Translations under genes and position numbers: made by a program
Source: Haliclystus octoradiatus
Taxonomy: Eukaryota > Cnidaria > Staurozoa > Stauromedusae > Haliclystidae
NCBI GenBank assembly: GCA_916610825.1
Contig: OU744446.1
Location: 35,937,833 to 36,001,832, forward strand
Direction of reading: 5' to 3'
DNA: 64,000 bases
The notes under the pieces: model-generated
Database searches by the model: none
What the model was told of the DNA's origin: nothing
The model's input: only the letters and a program-made list of their open reading frames with translations
Part shown: positions 43,378 to 58,300 of the stretch, piece after piece
Position numbering within the stretch: the stretch's first letter is position 1
Layout of the letters: each line of letters opens with the position of its first letter

Positions 43378-46300
43378 TTACATTAAATCTAACCTAGGAG
43401 GCAACGGTGGAGGGGGTGCCTTTTTAGTACCATTAGGCACTAGAGTAGGATTGTCTCCTTCGGTATTATTTTCCAATGATTGTTTATGTTTGCTAATTGA
43501 ATCATTACACTGTCCTAATTCAGTTTCACCAGGAGTCTTTGAGCGCAATATATCGTCATCTTTTCTATCAGGTACAGGAGGAGGAATATTAAGATCAGGT
43601 GTTGCATGACGACTAGAATCATCATTCGATTGTTCGTTTGTTGAATCTATAATGTTAAGTGATGTACTAGATGTTGTATTAGTACTTGATATGCTTTCTC
43701 CGTCAATATCTAAACTAGAATTTGATATTGTATCCACAGCTTGTTCTTGATTTGATTGGTCTGTGCTCCTTGATTTTGGATGAGCCGCATATGGCTTTGG
43801 TACAGAAGGTCGATCACTTCTTTTCGTAATTGGTGGAGTGTTTTTACTTTGTGGTAAATTGATAAGTTCATCATCTTCTTCATTGACAGTTACTGCAGTT
43901 GGTAGACGAGCAGCCGGACGAGGAGGTGCCTCTTTGACATTTTTGTCAAGTGCTTCTGACGTCTGGGGTGGCATTGTATGTCGTTTGTTAATTGGTCGCT
44001 GAGGTGGCACAGGTTTAGACGCTTCCTGGAATACAGATATTGGTCTAGGTGGAGGCGCTGCTGGTCTTTCTCTTGATTTTGAAGGTTCTGGCCTTCGAGG
44101 TGGTTTTACTGGACCTCCAGATACTGTATTAGACCGAGGGATAGCTTTTGGTTTAACTGGTTCTCTAGTTATAGGTTTAGTAACTGTGTTGCTACTTGAT
44201 TGTGAAAGAGTACCAAGAATATTTGGACGTTGAGGCTTTAATGTTCCTCCAGATTTCTTCATATTTTCTATAAATTGGTCTACATTGGTTGCATCAACAT
44301 GGAATAAATGATGAACATTGAATGGAATACTGATGCTTTCATCCGTCTAAAAATAAAAATATACCGTTCACAATTACATTACAATTTAATTATACCTTCT
44401 GTGTATTGATTTATGTTATGTGTAGCTGTATATATTACCTACAGATCAATACAGCATATAACATTCATATAGCAGTTATGCCCCTGCGAAAAACAGTTCA
44501 GCGGTTCATGAACAGTTCATGAACAGTTCATGAACGTTAAATGGCTCCAATTGTCCTGAACTGTTCATGAACTGTTGTCGCAGGGGGACTTACGGTATCT
44601 ATAATATTTAGATAAATCAACCAATGCTGTAGATATAGGTGGTCCCTGAATACAGATTTGATATAGTGAAATGATGTAGAGAAGATTTTCAGTGACGTCA
44701 CAATTTTTTTGTGCGGGACTCGTTTTTATCAAATTGTGGATAAACATATGCGATTCAGAGGGTTAATCGCTTCTCAAAATAATGGGATGCCGCACCAACA
44801 TGGCCAATGTAAAAAAGCTAGCTCTCACCTTTATTTCGCAGTCTTTTTTAACTGCCATTGTTTGCGAGGGATCTCCCCTCAAGGATTTCCCCAATCCAAC
44901 TCTGCCCATATTAAACCCAGTAACGAGGGTAACTCATCTCTAGTATAGCATATAACTCAAGTGACCACTACTGAAAGGCGGCGGCTAACACTTAATTAAA
45001 TATAGTAGCTAAATTGTACTAACCTTAGCTTTATCGACCAGGGTAGTTGCCTGAATAGGTCTTGGCGGTGGCTTATTTAAGGGTGTTTCACCCCCTTCAG
45101 TTTTACTAGTCGCCTGGGGAACTATTGATTCGTTGGTAGTTCCATCGTCAAGAGATAATGTTGTAGATTTCATTGGCTGTGGTCTGCCAGGTCGCAATGG
45201 TTTGGGTTTACTATCGTCAACAGTTTTCTGTTGTGGAAGATTTGGTTTAGGAGGTCTGTGTTTTTCCAATGGCGGGGTATTTGAAGGAGATGATGTAGCT
45301 TTTGGTGGCGGTGGACGACCAGGACGTGATGTAGGACGAGGGGGTGGGGCTTTCTTTGTAACAAGTTTTGGTTTCTCATCTTCTACAATCTCATCATCAC
45401 TATCGATTAATTCTTCCTTCCGTTGCATAATCAAAGTTTCTTCGTTATCAATAATACCCTCTTCGTCAGAATCAATAGAATTAACATTGTCATCATTTAA
45501 AGGTACATTATCTTGATCAGAAAATACTTGTTTATCATTCCCATCATCATCTTCATCATCATCACTATAATCGATTTGTTCGTTTATCTTTTCTGGTATT
45601 AATAACGAGTTATCATCAAGAGGAAATGACATACTCAATATATCTGACATTGTTCTTTGACGTGTTTGAGATGTAACATTATTATCATCATTATTAATAT
45701 TTTCAATATCAGCTGATACCAACATTTGCAATGGTAAATCTGTACTTGAAAGTGTTTCTGGTGATTTTAATACTACTTCAATCTGACAATCTCCAACCTG
45801 ATAATAAAACAACAAAAAGAAAAGATATTAACGCAGCCCTGCCAAATTAATTTAAAATTAAAAAGATACAGACCTCGAACTTGCGTAATGTCTATTGCAG
45901 ATGGAAAATGAGACATTAAGTGACATGGAATACTAATTGAAAGTTAGAAGTTTCTCCATCAGTATTGAATAAAGTGAACTCAAAATCAAAAAACCATCAT
46001 AGTTCAAAGGTAAAGGGCAATACTTATTTATACAGAACAGTAGAATGAATCTAAATTTTGATTATAAAATCATTGAGTTTTCATTCCTGTTTATTCTTCT
46101 GATGGAATGATGTAGCCTACTGGTACCACATTTTGTTTTCAAGCCACCATTTATAAACAGTTATAATTACCATCTTTTCATTGCAAGATAGTGCTTGAAA
46201 TGCACTCCGACCATTATCAAATGTAAGAAGAACATCTTGCTCAACAATTCTAAGTAAAAACAAATACATAATTTAATTACTTATTAGGATTGTAATCGGA

Positions 46301-49300
46301 TTCGCAGACCTCTACTTCCAACATTCCTCATCTAGTAAATATACTAAGTCCTGGTTCATATGCCATTATGTACATGTGCCGATCCTATTCCGGTTGAGAA
46401 CGCCTTCAGATCGACTACATAAACAATTTGGTTTCAGACGCCGTTTCAAGGATTCCATGCATGAATTTACACCTGATGAAGGCGTTCGGAACGGGTTAGT
46501 AGGCGTTCGGAACGTCTGAACAAGATCCAATTATTGAAGGGCGTTATTATTCGTTTCATAGGCCGTTCTGAAGTCGATCTTTGATTTTTGGCTAGAGCAT
46601 ATTAGGATCGGCACATGTACAGAACGGCGTATGAACCAGGCCTTACTGCCTTATTCTGTTTGCGATATTATGATCGTAAAAATCCTATTATCTACTTCAA
46701 ATGTGATGAGAAAAATCAGATACAATCTTAGCAATTTTATATCGCCTTTCACGCCTTCGAAAGCAGAAGTAAGAAATTCAGGAACACGGAATTCATCTTT
46801 AACTAGAAAACTACTAAATCGCGAAAGAATTGAGAATAGTTGCGGGTAGTGTTTTTTTATTTTGCCGGACGATAGGCATTTGGCATATTTGGGAGCATAT
46901 ATGAACCAGGCCTGAGCTAATAACCAACCACACTGGTGAAAAAAAGCTACAAGCTTACCCAGTTTGTTGATAAATCATAAAGCAACAAAACATATATAAA
47001 AAGCGAGGTGAAGTTGTCCACATTTGCATACATATAATATAAACATTAGTATAATGCTCAATGGTAAATATCAAATCTTCGATAAATAAATACCGGTAAA
47101 TAAAACGAGCAAAAAAAGAGACATGAGGTTTCTCGCTATCAGGCCATCACGAGAAATTTTCTTCGAGTAATAAATTTGACGACTTAACCAGAGTCCGAGG
47201 CGGATACGTTACCGTAAATTGGAAGCAAATTAAGGTGCGGTATCCAGAGTTGAATCCGCCACATAAAGTTTTGTCATGCATGTTTAAATTGTGAATTGAT
47301 CTGAAGTCCTCATCGGAATACTTCCTGAGCATAGCGATACAAAATTTCCGGACAATGTTTTCAAGAGATCCCATAGGGCAAAGATTTCTCTCGTCTGTCT
47401 TGATCAAACACCAAAAGTTGAAAATAATTGCCTCCAAATATAGATTATTCATGATTTGTGTGGACATCAATAAATGGACAAGAATTAAAAGAATTTTCTT
47501 ACTTCCACTCTTAAAAAGTGAACATCACAATATTCCATTGCCATTTCTTCCTTCTTTAGCCAACTGGAGACATTTCAAGGAAGATTTCCCAACTGACCAA
47601 GTTGTCAGGGGATGTCATGCCCTCAAGACCCCCATACTAGAAACGGCCTTGCTCGCTACACCGAGTTTCACGCCATACGGTGATCATCAAGCAAGCAAGT
47701 ATGTAATTACTTATTGAATAAAAACATACATACCTCACTAATATAATGGCCCCAAACGGTTCAAATAAATCGATTAGACCATTAACATCCAACATTTCAT
47801 CATCTGATACATTAGAAGATCGTACAATTATTGTTGGATCAGCAGGACCAAATGATTGCATTACACTTTCATGAGTTTTCATTAATTTCTTATTGTCAAC
47901 ATGTTGTACTTCAATATCAAGCATGGCAATAACTGGCCTACGGAGAAGTTCAATGAACCAATGATCATTATTATTAAATAATAACATAATCATATACAGT
48001 GAAACCTGTATCTAACAGCCAACTACTAGAGGTAGATAGATTGACCACTATAGACAGGTGGCCATTATATGCAGGTTTGTTTCTATAGAAAAAATTGCAA
48101 GAATGGCCACTATAGACAGGTGGCCGCTGCATAGAGGTGACCACTACAACCGGTTTGACTGTATACAGTTAAATACTTCAGTGATAATGTGATATGGAAC
48201 GGGTAAAAACAGGGCAGTTTTACCCCCTGAGGCACTATAGGCATACGCTTTGGGCCCACGGATTTGAATGGACCCTTTTCCAAAACTTTTGTACAATTTT
48301 CAAAAGAAATTTACAATAATAAATTTTAAATTACAGTCAAACTCCTCGTAAGCAACCACTCAAGGGACTCTCCAATTATGGTCGCTTACAAGGAGTGGTC
48401 GCTGAATAAGAACAATAGAAATATAGAACAATAATAATAAATTCAAATACTGTATTCAAATACTACTAATAAAAACAAAGTCAAAATAAGTTTATAGTGC
48501 TCTAGAGAAAACATATTTTCAACATCCCCCCAGCCTTTCACACAGGACTAAAAAAGCAAACCCAAACCCTAACAAATACTACGATAGTGCTTTAAGCCCA
48601 AAAAACTAGAAATAGCCCTGGTAAGAGGGATGCATAGCATTATATTATCATGAGCTGTGTGCAGTGGGTCACAAGAAAAGCATTACAAAATCAAATGCTG
48701 AATAATTTCAAAATTCTGGGTAAAAAATTCATTGTTACAAACAGTCTACTGTGTGTTTGATAGTAGATATATTACTACAAGCCTTCGGAGCGTTGTCCTA
48801 TCAAAATGCAAATAGTGAAAATGCTAAATTTGGAATCATTTGTGACCAGTAAGGAATTGCGAATTGTCAAATGTAAGCCAATGACAGGACACAAATTCCG
48901 TACTCCAACATTTGTTTAGGTTGGTTTCACCATGCCATGAAACATACAGATTCACGATCACGCTATCGCACCGTGAGGTAAGATATTGTTTGAAAAGTTC
49001 CAGTAAATGATGAACACTAGAACAGTGAATATAATTACTTAATGTAATCACTGTGTCTTTATGTCTCCCTCACATCGACCAGTCTTACACACACATACAT
49101 ACCGATGATCAGATGTTCTAAGCTCTGCTCTGCCATAATAACACAATTGCCCAGGATTCCAAACATCAGTCTGTTTCTCATCTTCAATCTCTTCTCCGTC
49201 TTCTTCATTTTCTAACAGATATCACAGAATTGATAGTTTATAAACTAGAATATTACATTTTACAGGTGTCTGTTGTATAGAAATGACCATCATAGCAGGT

Positions 49301-52300
49301 TTGACTTGAATTTAAATTTGAGAGTTATAGTACCTTGATCGGAATCATCCACAGCATCGATTGATCCACTTCTATTTTCAGTATCAAATTTACGATATTT
49401 TTTTCGTCTCCATAATACACGATCAGTCCATGCTGGCGTTCTAAATTTTTCACTTGTATCATAATCATCGGAAAATAAATCATACTTATATGTTGGAGGG
49501 AAGTTTATTGGCCCTTCAATGTAACTACGAAATATCTGAAATAAAAATAACGTAAATTAGTTGCTAAATTAATTATAATAGTAATTGAGATGGTATCCCT
49601 GATACCACTCTATTATTTCAGGATGAGTGGCTCTTTTTACTAAGATCAATGATTGTAAATATCTATTGAATTAACCCTGTATATAAAGGTCGCCTGTCTA
49701 TAGAGGTCAATTAATCTACGTTTCATAGCTGGCTGTTATATTAGGTTCAACTGTAGTATTTAAACAAACGATATGGTCCTTCGTACCTTTCCTTCAGCTT
49801 TTTGAAGAGACAGTTGATCGCTGCATTGCAGTTGATGAAAATCTTGAACACTGACTAAATCTTTAGTAACTTCATTAGGTAGATCAATACGATAATTGAA
49901 ATCACCACACCAGAAAACATAATCATGAGACAAAAGAGATGAACCCTAACGATTTCAATTGAAAATTAGTTTGAGTTGTTGAGTAATAAGGCTAATAGCA
50001 AACCAAAAAAATTATTTTAAAATAAGAAGATGTATTATATATTATAGTCATTATATATTAATCCTATGAACTCTTGATATTTGGCGCACAAGAGGCACAT
50101 AAGGAGAAACATTTTCTCCTGAAGTAACTAAAGTGCGCCAAATATCAATAGCTCATAGGAAACTGTGCACCAATTGCTTTGTATTATAACTAGCACAACT
50201 TTTACAAGCATCTTGCATCTACATGACTTTCCTTCTCATATAATGTTTTTGAAAATTCCTCATCAAATTGGAAATTCTCATTTGTGACATCAAGTTCGAA
50301 TTGTAAGGTCGATTGTGTTTCGAAACTAGTTTTGCTATGGTGATTTGGCGTCAAACTCTAAACTCAATCAGATGGATCGAATCATTTCCGTTATAATACA
50401 ATATATTATATGTCGTATATTATACCCATGTACGTTGTTGGGTTAAGCTAAGAAACAGATTTGTTCTTGCGATTCGACACCTGGTGAAATATTTCATATT
50501 GAAATGAAAGCCATGAAATCATATGATACATGCGAAAAATTAAATTTTCTTTTGTTAAGCAAAATAGAAAAAATGAAGACTGTCCGAGACACAACAGGAA
50601 AGCAGCAATTCTAATGATATATACCTCAAATATTTTACTTGAATACCAACTTAAAAAAGTTGAAGACAGCAAAAAATCGAACCGAGCGGCAAGCAAACAC
50701 GCACAGACGTTCACATTTATAGTTATATATTGAAATATGATTGAATTGAAATAAAGATTATTATTTTCATTATTTACTAACCATAGGGAATGCTATCCTC
50801 CTGCTGATGTCATGATAATTGTTATTACGCTCATCAATATTTGATTGCCCAGCAGCCAGATGACCACAAACAAAACATAGTGACGTTGAATGAAAGCGCA
50901 TGCGAATGGCAACAGCTCCTTTATTGGCACTGCCTTTAATGCCAGTTTTAACACTGTCTATAGCAACGTCTCTGTAGAAGAATACAAATGAAATTGTATC
51001 AAGCAAAACATGTAATACAGCAAGCTATAAGATGTAGAACAATTGACCACTATAAGTAAGTGACCCTTATGGCATAGAGTATTAGGGGTATCAAATTTAT
51101 ATCAAAAGAATAACTGTAAGATGATTTTCTGGTGTATGCATCAATTAAACCAATTTGATAGGTAGGTCCTTTGTTTGAAATTGACACAGTTGAATTTTCT
51201 GGTACTTTTTTCAAAGATAATTGGAAAAAACTCACAATCTCTGAAAGCAAATGGTTTTATCAAACCCGGTATTATCGAATCTAAAAGGACTTGAAATTCA
51301 AATCATAGTAAACGCGTTGCAAATCTATACAGTTGCCATCTGTCCATAAGGGTCACACTTGCAATGTCTGAAATAGTTATATACAGCAACCAGTTATGAG
51401 ATGAATATAATTTGACAAATAGAAACCGTTATTACAGTATAACGCATATTGTAATTATAACACATTTATATACATACATGTATCAATGTACAACAATGCA
51501 TTACCTGACAAATGGAACATGATGTAAACGAACGAAAATATAGAGACAAACGCCAACGAGTTGTTCTACCGTGATTAGAACATACGGATTATCACGTGAT
51601 ATGATACGTTGTAATTCACTACCCCATTGTTTTTTCTGGGTAGAACTGTTTGAAGAAAAAAAAGCAGTATAACATTATGAAAACATGAACTGCCTTGAAG
51701 TACAGCTAAGATATAATAATAATGATCATCATCATCATCATCATCAAACTTTATTGAGGATCCGAAAAGCACACAAAATACTGCTTATTTACATGGAGCT
51801 CATTTAGGGCAATATTTATATTCAAATGTAGGTTTTAAATATAAGAAGGTAGAACGTAAAAAATGTAGGTAAACTCACTATAACTAACCATAACTAATTA
51901 AATAGTTAAATTAAGGAGTGTCCTGTGATGGGATCAGTGTCGCCCTATTAAAGGAACCCGTACGACTCCTCTATTTCTAGATGAGTGACTTTTTTCGCTG
52001 AGAGCAATGATTTTAAAACCTCTTTGTTGATCTCAGCCGTAACATTGCAGATCAATTACAACAGATTTCATGGCATATAAGGTCTCGATTGTCAATGCGC
52101 AACGATGCGCCGCAGCTACTCACAATGCAATTCCCTCTGGACCATTCCATCCACCATCAGAAGATGGTACTCATTCGATGTTAGATAAAGTTAAGGCTGA
52201 GTTGACCTTTGGAGGATTTGAACCATAGTTGATCAGATATATTAGATGTAAAGTTCGGTTGCTCTGCCATCTGAGATAATTCCCCATATAATATTTAATT

Positions 52301-55300
52301 AAAGCTGAGTTGACCTTTGGTAGCCTGCACTCGGAGCAAAATCATTTTCTCAGGATAAGTCAAGAGTAAACCATGTTTTGTTTATATTTATGCAAATTTT
52401 TGTATATTTATTAATCGGCTTAAATAATTCTGGAATACGAAGTTCACTTTGTCAAATCAAAATTTGTTGGAAAAAATTTGAAAAAATTCAACCTTGAATT
52501 TGAATATGAAATTCATTTGTAAAAGATGTAAACAATTTCACCCACCTTGTTGAAATAATATTGCTTATATTTAAATCAACCAACTCTTGAAAGCCAATAG
52601 CAAAAATATCAGGAGGAGTTGAAAAATCTGCTTCCTTGTCCATTATTCCTTCGGGTGCTAATTTGGGACAGTCTAATAACCAATCATGCATTGATTGATG
52701 CTTGTATGCAATACTTCTAAAATGACGTCCACCATTAACATTCCATGTTCCAACACAAACACGTGCTTCCGTCATTTCTGAATATTCATGATGTTTTAAA
52801 CAAAGTTCTCGTAAAATACTTGGAGATGCTAAAAAGGAATATAATTAATAAAACTGAGAAACAAGGCAATACTTTTTGCAAGATCACATTTTATATAAAT
52901 TACCGTATAATTTATATAAAGTATATCGAGATGAATACTCTTGGAAATTAATTAAAAATTCGGTAGTATTATTAGGCTTGATATGTACTGTCATTATTAA
53001 ACTTTAAATTCTACAATATTACCAAAAATAATTATCAATGTCAAAATCAAAAAAATATATATTAAAGTTAAATAACAATTTTTGGCTCAATATGTATTCA
53101 GCAATGTGCAAAATCAAAAAGTAACTAAGCTTTGAGAAAGAGAAGAGTATATTAATCAAGACTTGCAACGGTGCTTACAATTTTAATTTAAAGTTAGACA
53201 AGTGTTAGTTACCATTGTAAGGACCCCTTCCCCCCTTTTATTGTCCGTAAGCTATTCATTTGTAGGCAGAAGTTCGTAATATTCTTAGAATGCGGATGTA
53301 GCTAACCAAAGGTAGATCACAATGAGAAAAAGTCAGTTTATATCAAATAACGAAATCGGCACATTCGGAAGGTTGGAGACATGGAGGATAAGTCAGTTTG
53401 CTACTTTGGCACACCTTGTTGCTGTTAGTCATCTCAGGATAGGAACAGCACTGTCAACTGTAGTGAAAGTTTTAGTAGCTGTTTTAGTAGTTTAAGTACG
53501 TTGGATTATTGGCTGCCTTTGCTATCTGAATTAATCTGATTATTAAAGTCTCGTCTTTCAAACACATACTTACAATGTAGAAACCCTGAATGTAATAACG
53601 CTCTTGCTCGTTCACCAATTGGACCGATGAATGTATTTCCAACTAGTAAAATATCAATTGCCTCTTGTCTGCTACCATCAAAGAAATTATTCTTTATTGT
53701 ACGTTTTACTGAAACGGCTCCATCATGCAATTTGCTAGCAACCTAGTGTAAACAAGGATGTATATCATCATCATTAATGCAGTACCTGATAAACTTACGT
53801 AAACTGTGTTTCACAGGACTGATTATAAAATTAAACTAATATGATATATTATACAACATAAAAAATGTAAATTTTACTGCTTGAATGCTTGAGTGTATCT
53901 CGCTATAAGTTGTAGAGTAAATTGATTTGTTTCCTACCTTAAATTATTACATAAGTAACTTCAATAGCAAATCAGCCCCATCCCCATCTCCCTCCCTCCG
54001 TAGCCATATGCCTCTGGTCCATTGTGTTTAATGTTTTGTATAGATTACAATTGATAGAATGTTTAATAAGTATTGAGTGTTCAATAATTACTGTTCCTTT
54101 TACGCTATAGTCTAATGCACCAGTCCCAGAATACATGCGACTAACCTGATAAGTTTACATAAACTGTTTTTCACAGGATTGATTATAAAACAAAACTAAT
54201 ATAATATTATTGATATACAGTAGTAAACATAAAATAATATAAAGTACTGGTAAATGTATTGCTTCAAATGCTTGAATGTATCTTGCTATAAGTTGTAATG
54301 TAAATTGACTCATTTTCTACCTTAAATTATTACATAAGTAGCTTTAACAATAAACCATTGACCCCTCCTGTAGCCATTTGCCTCTGATCCCTTGTGTCTA
54401 ATGTTTTGTATGGATTACAATTGAGTATTCAATACTTACCGTTCCTTTTACGCTAGAGTCTAACGCACCAGTCCCAGAATACATGCGGCTAACTTGATGG
54501 CCATTTTGTATCCATAGATTTTTAAATGTCTCTTGAAAACGATCAACAATTCCAGGCTTATCTGTTAACTCAATACTCTTAAGCTGTTCCCTTAAAAGCT
54601 AGATAAGCAAAATAATTATACAGACATGATTAACATCATCAACATCCAATCCGGGTCTAAAAGTATTAGTTTCGATCATAGTAAAGCTTCAAACACATGT
54701 AAAATAAGATTGAAAATTGATTTTGAGAGACTAGGTACACTTACTTATTATTTATGGTAAGAAACGTTGTTGTTACATTTTTTAATTTATGATTGCTTGA
54801 TTGTAAGTCAATACGATTGGAAAAATTATTTTATACTTTGCAGTTCATTTTCAGTACTTTTAATTATAAATCTAATAGTAATAATAGAACGACCAACTAT
54901 GTAAAGAGGTGTGGTGTGCTGTGATATAGTAGATAGAAATTATTATTACTGATGTTGATTAAAATACAAATTTTATTATATATTAATGCATGTATTTGTT
55001 TCATTCTAGGCACCATTCTCAGTAGCCTGCGTGCAGACCCAAATCTTTTTTTTATGATTAGTAGGGTCTGCGTAATATCGTAAGAAAGCATGCGCTGGAC
55101 TGAATCAGGGGGAGTCGCTAAACGTGAGAAATCTATTATTCGTCTATTGCTCATCAGCCAATCGCTAGCAAGTTCTGCAAAACTAGAACCAGATTGTGAT
55201 TGGCTGATGAAACGCAGACCCTACTAAACATAAAAAAGATTTGGGTCTGCGCGTAGGCTACATTCTCAGTTGATAATTATATGTTTTTGAAGTATATCTA

Positions 55301-58300
55301 TCATTGATTTCATGGCAAATTCAATTATAATCCTAACTCCTTGTCCCAAAACTTACCAACTATTCTCTTCTTGGACAATTTACCTACCTCCCGTAGCTGG
55401 TCATTATATACAGGTTTAACTGTACTATATGCTATAAGTAAAGATTCTCATAATGAATTCCACATTGTTAAACATTCATACCTTCATTCCTAATTTGGAT
55501 TGTACTGCATTTGTTCTATCCAGACAATCAAGACAGTTTGTACGAATTGTCCCACCTTGAGAACTAAAATATCAATAACTCTTTTAATCAATAATTGAAA
55601 CGTTCATTTTGAACCAAATAATAAATTTTAGAGTATTTTAATGTATCAATAGCGCAACTATTCATTATGTCTTTCCACCATAATGATTAGAAAACACTGA
55701 GTGGTGAATACCGATTTACAATTGATTGAATCGTTTGGCTAATCAAATTGCTCAATGTTTCCCAATTAAAAATATTACACAAGGTTAAAGTAAGTAATGT
55801 AGACGGTGTCGCCCTACCGAAGGCACCTGTACCACTCCTCTATTTCTAGATGAGTGGCTTTTTTCGCTGAAAGCAATGATTTTAAACGCTCTTTGTTGAT
55901 CTCAGCCGCGACACTGCAGATCAATTTCAACAGATTTCATGGCAGATAGGTCTTGATTGTTAATGCGCAACGATGCGCCACAGCTACTCACAATGCAATT
56001 CCCTCTGGACCATTCTATCCGCCATCCTCAGATGGTACTCATTTGATGTTTCAGATAAAGTCAAGGTTGAGTTGACCTTAGGGGGATTTGAACCACGGTC
56101 GATCAGATATGATCCGATCTGAAGTTGGGTTGCTCTGCCATCTGAGCTAATCCTCCTACAAACAAATATTGTTTGTAGAACGATTATATAGTAAATATAG
56201 TTAATAGAACGGCACTTCACAGATGTTGTTATAAGTATCCAGGGTTCTTTAAAATGTGGTGCTCTGGGATTAAGAGTCCTAGAAAGGCTAGCAAACATGC
56301 AGAAGGAGAGAAGACAATATAGTCAAACATGTTATAACGGTCACCTCTATACAGTGGCCACCTGTCTATAGTGGTTACTTTTGCAATGCCTAAAATAGTA
56401 TTTTCTATTGAATCAAACCTGTATATAAAGGCCACCTGTCTATAGTGGTCAATTTATCTACCTCTGGTAGCTGGCCGTTATATAAAGGTTTCACTGTAGT
56501 TGTATTTACGTTTTCAAAATCAGAAGAAAGAAATTGACTTTTTAAAAAAAGATAAGTGAAAACGTTGTTTGTATATTTTTATAATAATAACACTTGAAAT
56601 AAACATATGTCATCAATGAATATGTACCGGTACTCAAAATAATCTATAAACCAAAAATGACAGCCTCGGGGAAGGACAATAACTGTTGAACCTTGTAAAC
56701 ATCGGACGAGATACACAAAATATCTAGTAGTAGATATAAAGTACCAAGCTAGATAAAAATGCAAATGTCTAAAAATCAAACATGATTTGTTTAATATGAT
56801 ACCTTGTAACGTTGCCATTGTAGTATGAAAAGAATTTGAAATTTTCTAATGAAGGTTTTGCTTTTTCCATAAGTTCATCTAATTTTGCTGTTTTTCCGCC
56901 GCGACAATGAGAATGATAATCAAAATTAATGATACGAGTGTCAAAACTATGTTGAGATGATTTCAAGTGTTCCTAAAAAGATATCGAATCAAAGATGTTG
57001 CTCCAGATGAATAACACACATTTAAAGGGGTAGAAATGACTAGTGGGCTCTTAGAGCGCCTAGAAATCTAGAATCATGTTAATGTTTACATTGCGGTTTT
57101 CATTCGTATTACTTTTGGGCCTGGAACAATGATGAAACTTGAAGGCTATGGTACATAACAAATTCTCATTCATAGCAAATAAAGTATAAATGATACCGCT
57201 ATGTTCAATATTGGTATATATTATAGAAGTCCCAAAAATGTCAGGAAATAAATGCGACTATTGACGATGATGTGACATGATAAGTGGGTTAATAGGCCTG
57301 ATAAAAGCTATTACATTATAGTTGAGGGCTATTACCTTGAACTGCATGTCACAACATCAAACATTAGGAATTATCTGGATTCTATTAGTTAAAAGGTCAT
57401 AATGGAGTTCAAAATTTCCATTAATAATAACATAAATGATACCAGAAATATCATTTACAGTCAAACTCAGTTAATATCCCCTCTTTTAATGTCCCACCTT
57501 GCTTAATATCCCCACATAAAACTGATTTCTATTTTCCATTCTCCATACAAACTCTCATAATCCTACCTTGCTTAATATCCCGCCTCGCTTAATGTCCCGC
57601 TTTTCATCCGTACGTACCAGAGGGGGGATATTAAGCAAGTTCGACTGTACTTACTTTGAATGCCATACTTAAACTATTTTCTCCTTCTTTTCTTCCTAAT
57701 AAATTGATAAATAATTGGTATCCATATACTTGCTTTAAATGCGATATATGCCTAAAATGAGGAGCATAAAGATGTTGGTTAATGGATTGATCTACCCTAG
57801 GCTAAACACATTGACATTACTATAATCAATATTATAAACCGAGGCCAGGTTCATATGTCAATCTGCACATGTGTCGATCTTATTCCTGTTGAGAACGCTT
57901 TCAGATGGACTAAATAGATAATTTGATTTCAGACGCCGTTTTAAGAATTTCATACACAATTAACATCTAATTGAGTTGGTTCGTACAGGTTAGAAGGTGT
58001 TTGGCATGCCTGAACACAATCCATTTACTAAAGGTGTGCTTATTCCGTTGTTGTAGAAATAGCTGTAAAATAACTTGTCATATTCAAGTTTTTTAATCAG
58101 AAGAAAAATTGCTTGCTTTCTTTTCTTGGACAGAGAAGTAGAACTGTGCAGTTTCTATCATATTTATATTACAATTACCGGAAAATAAAAGATGTGAAAA
58201 CATTTACATGATGAAATCCCCAGAAAAAATTGAGGCTCAATAAATAATTTGCAACAAGATTGGTGATGGATAAGGTTATAAATTAGTAGATAAATTCAAT

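Noticed and set aside
55796..56160. Genuine tRNA gene on the minus strand
   Set aside because: A and B boxes are present but the acceptor and anticodon stems do not pair and a SINE body follows, with a second copy at 51898.
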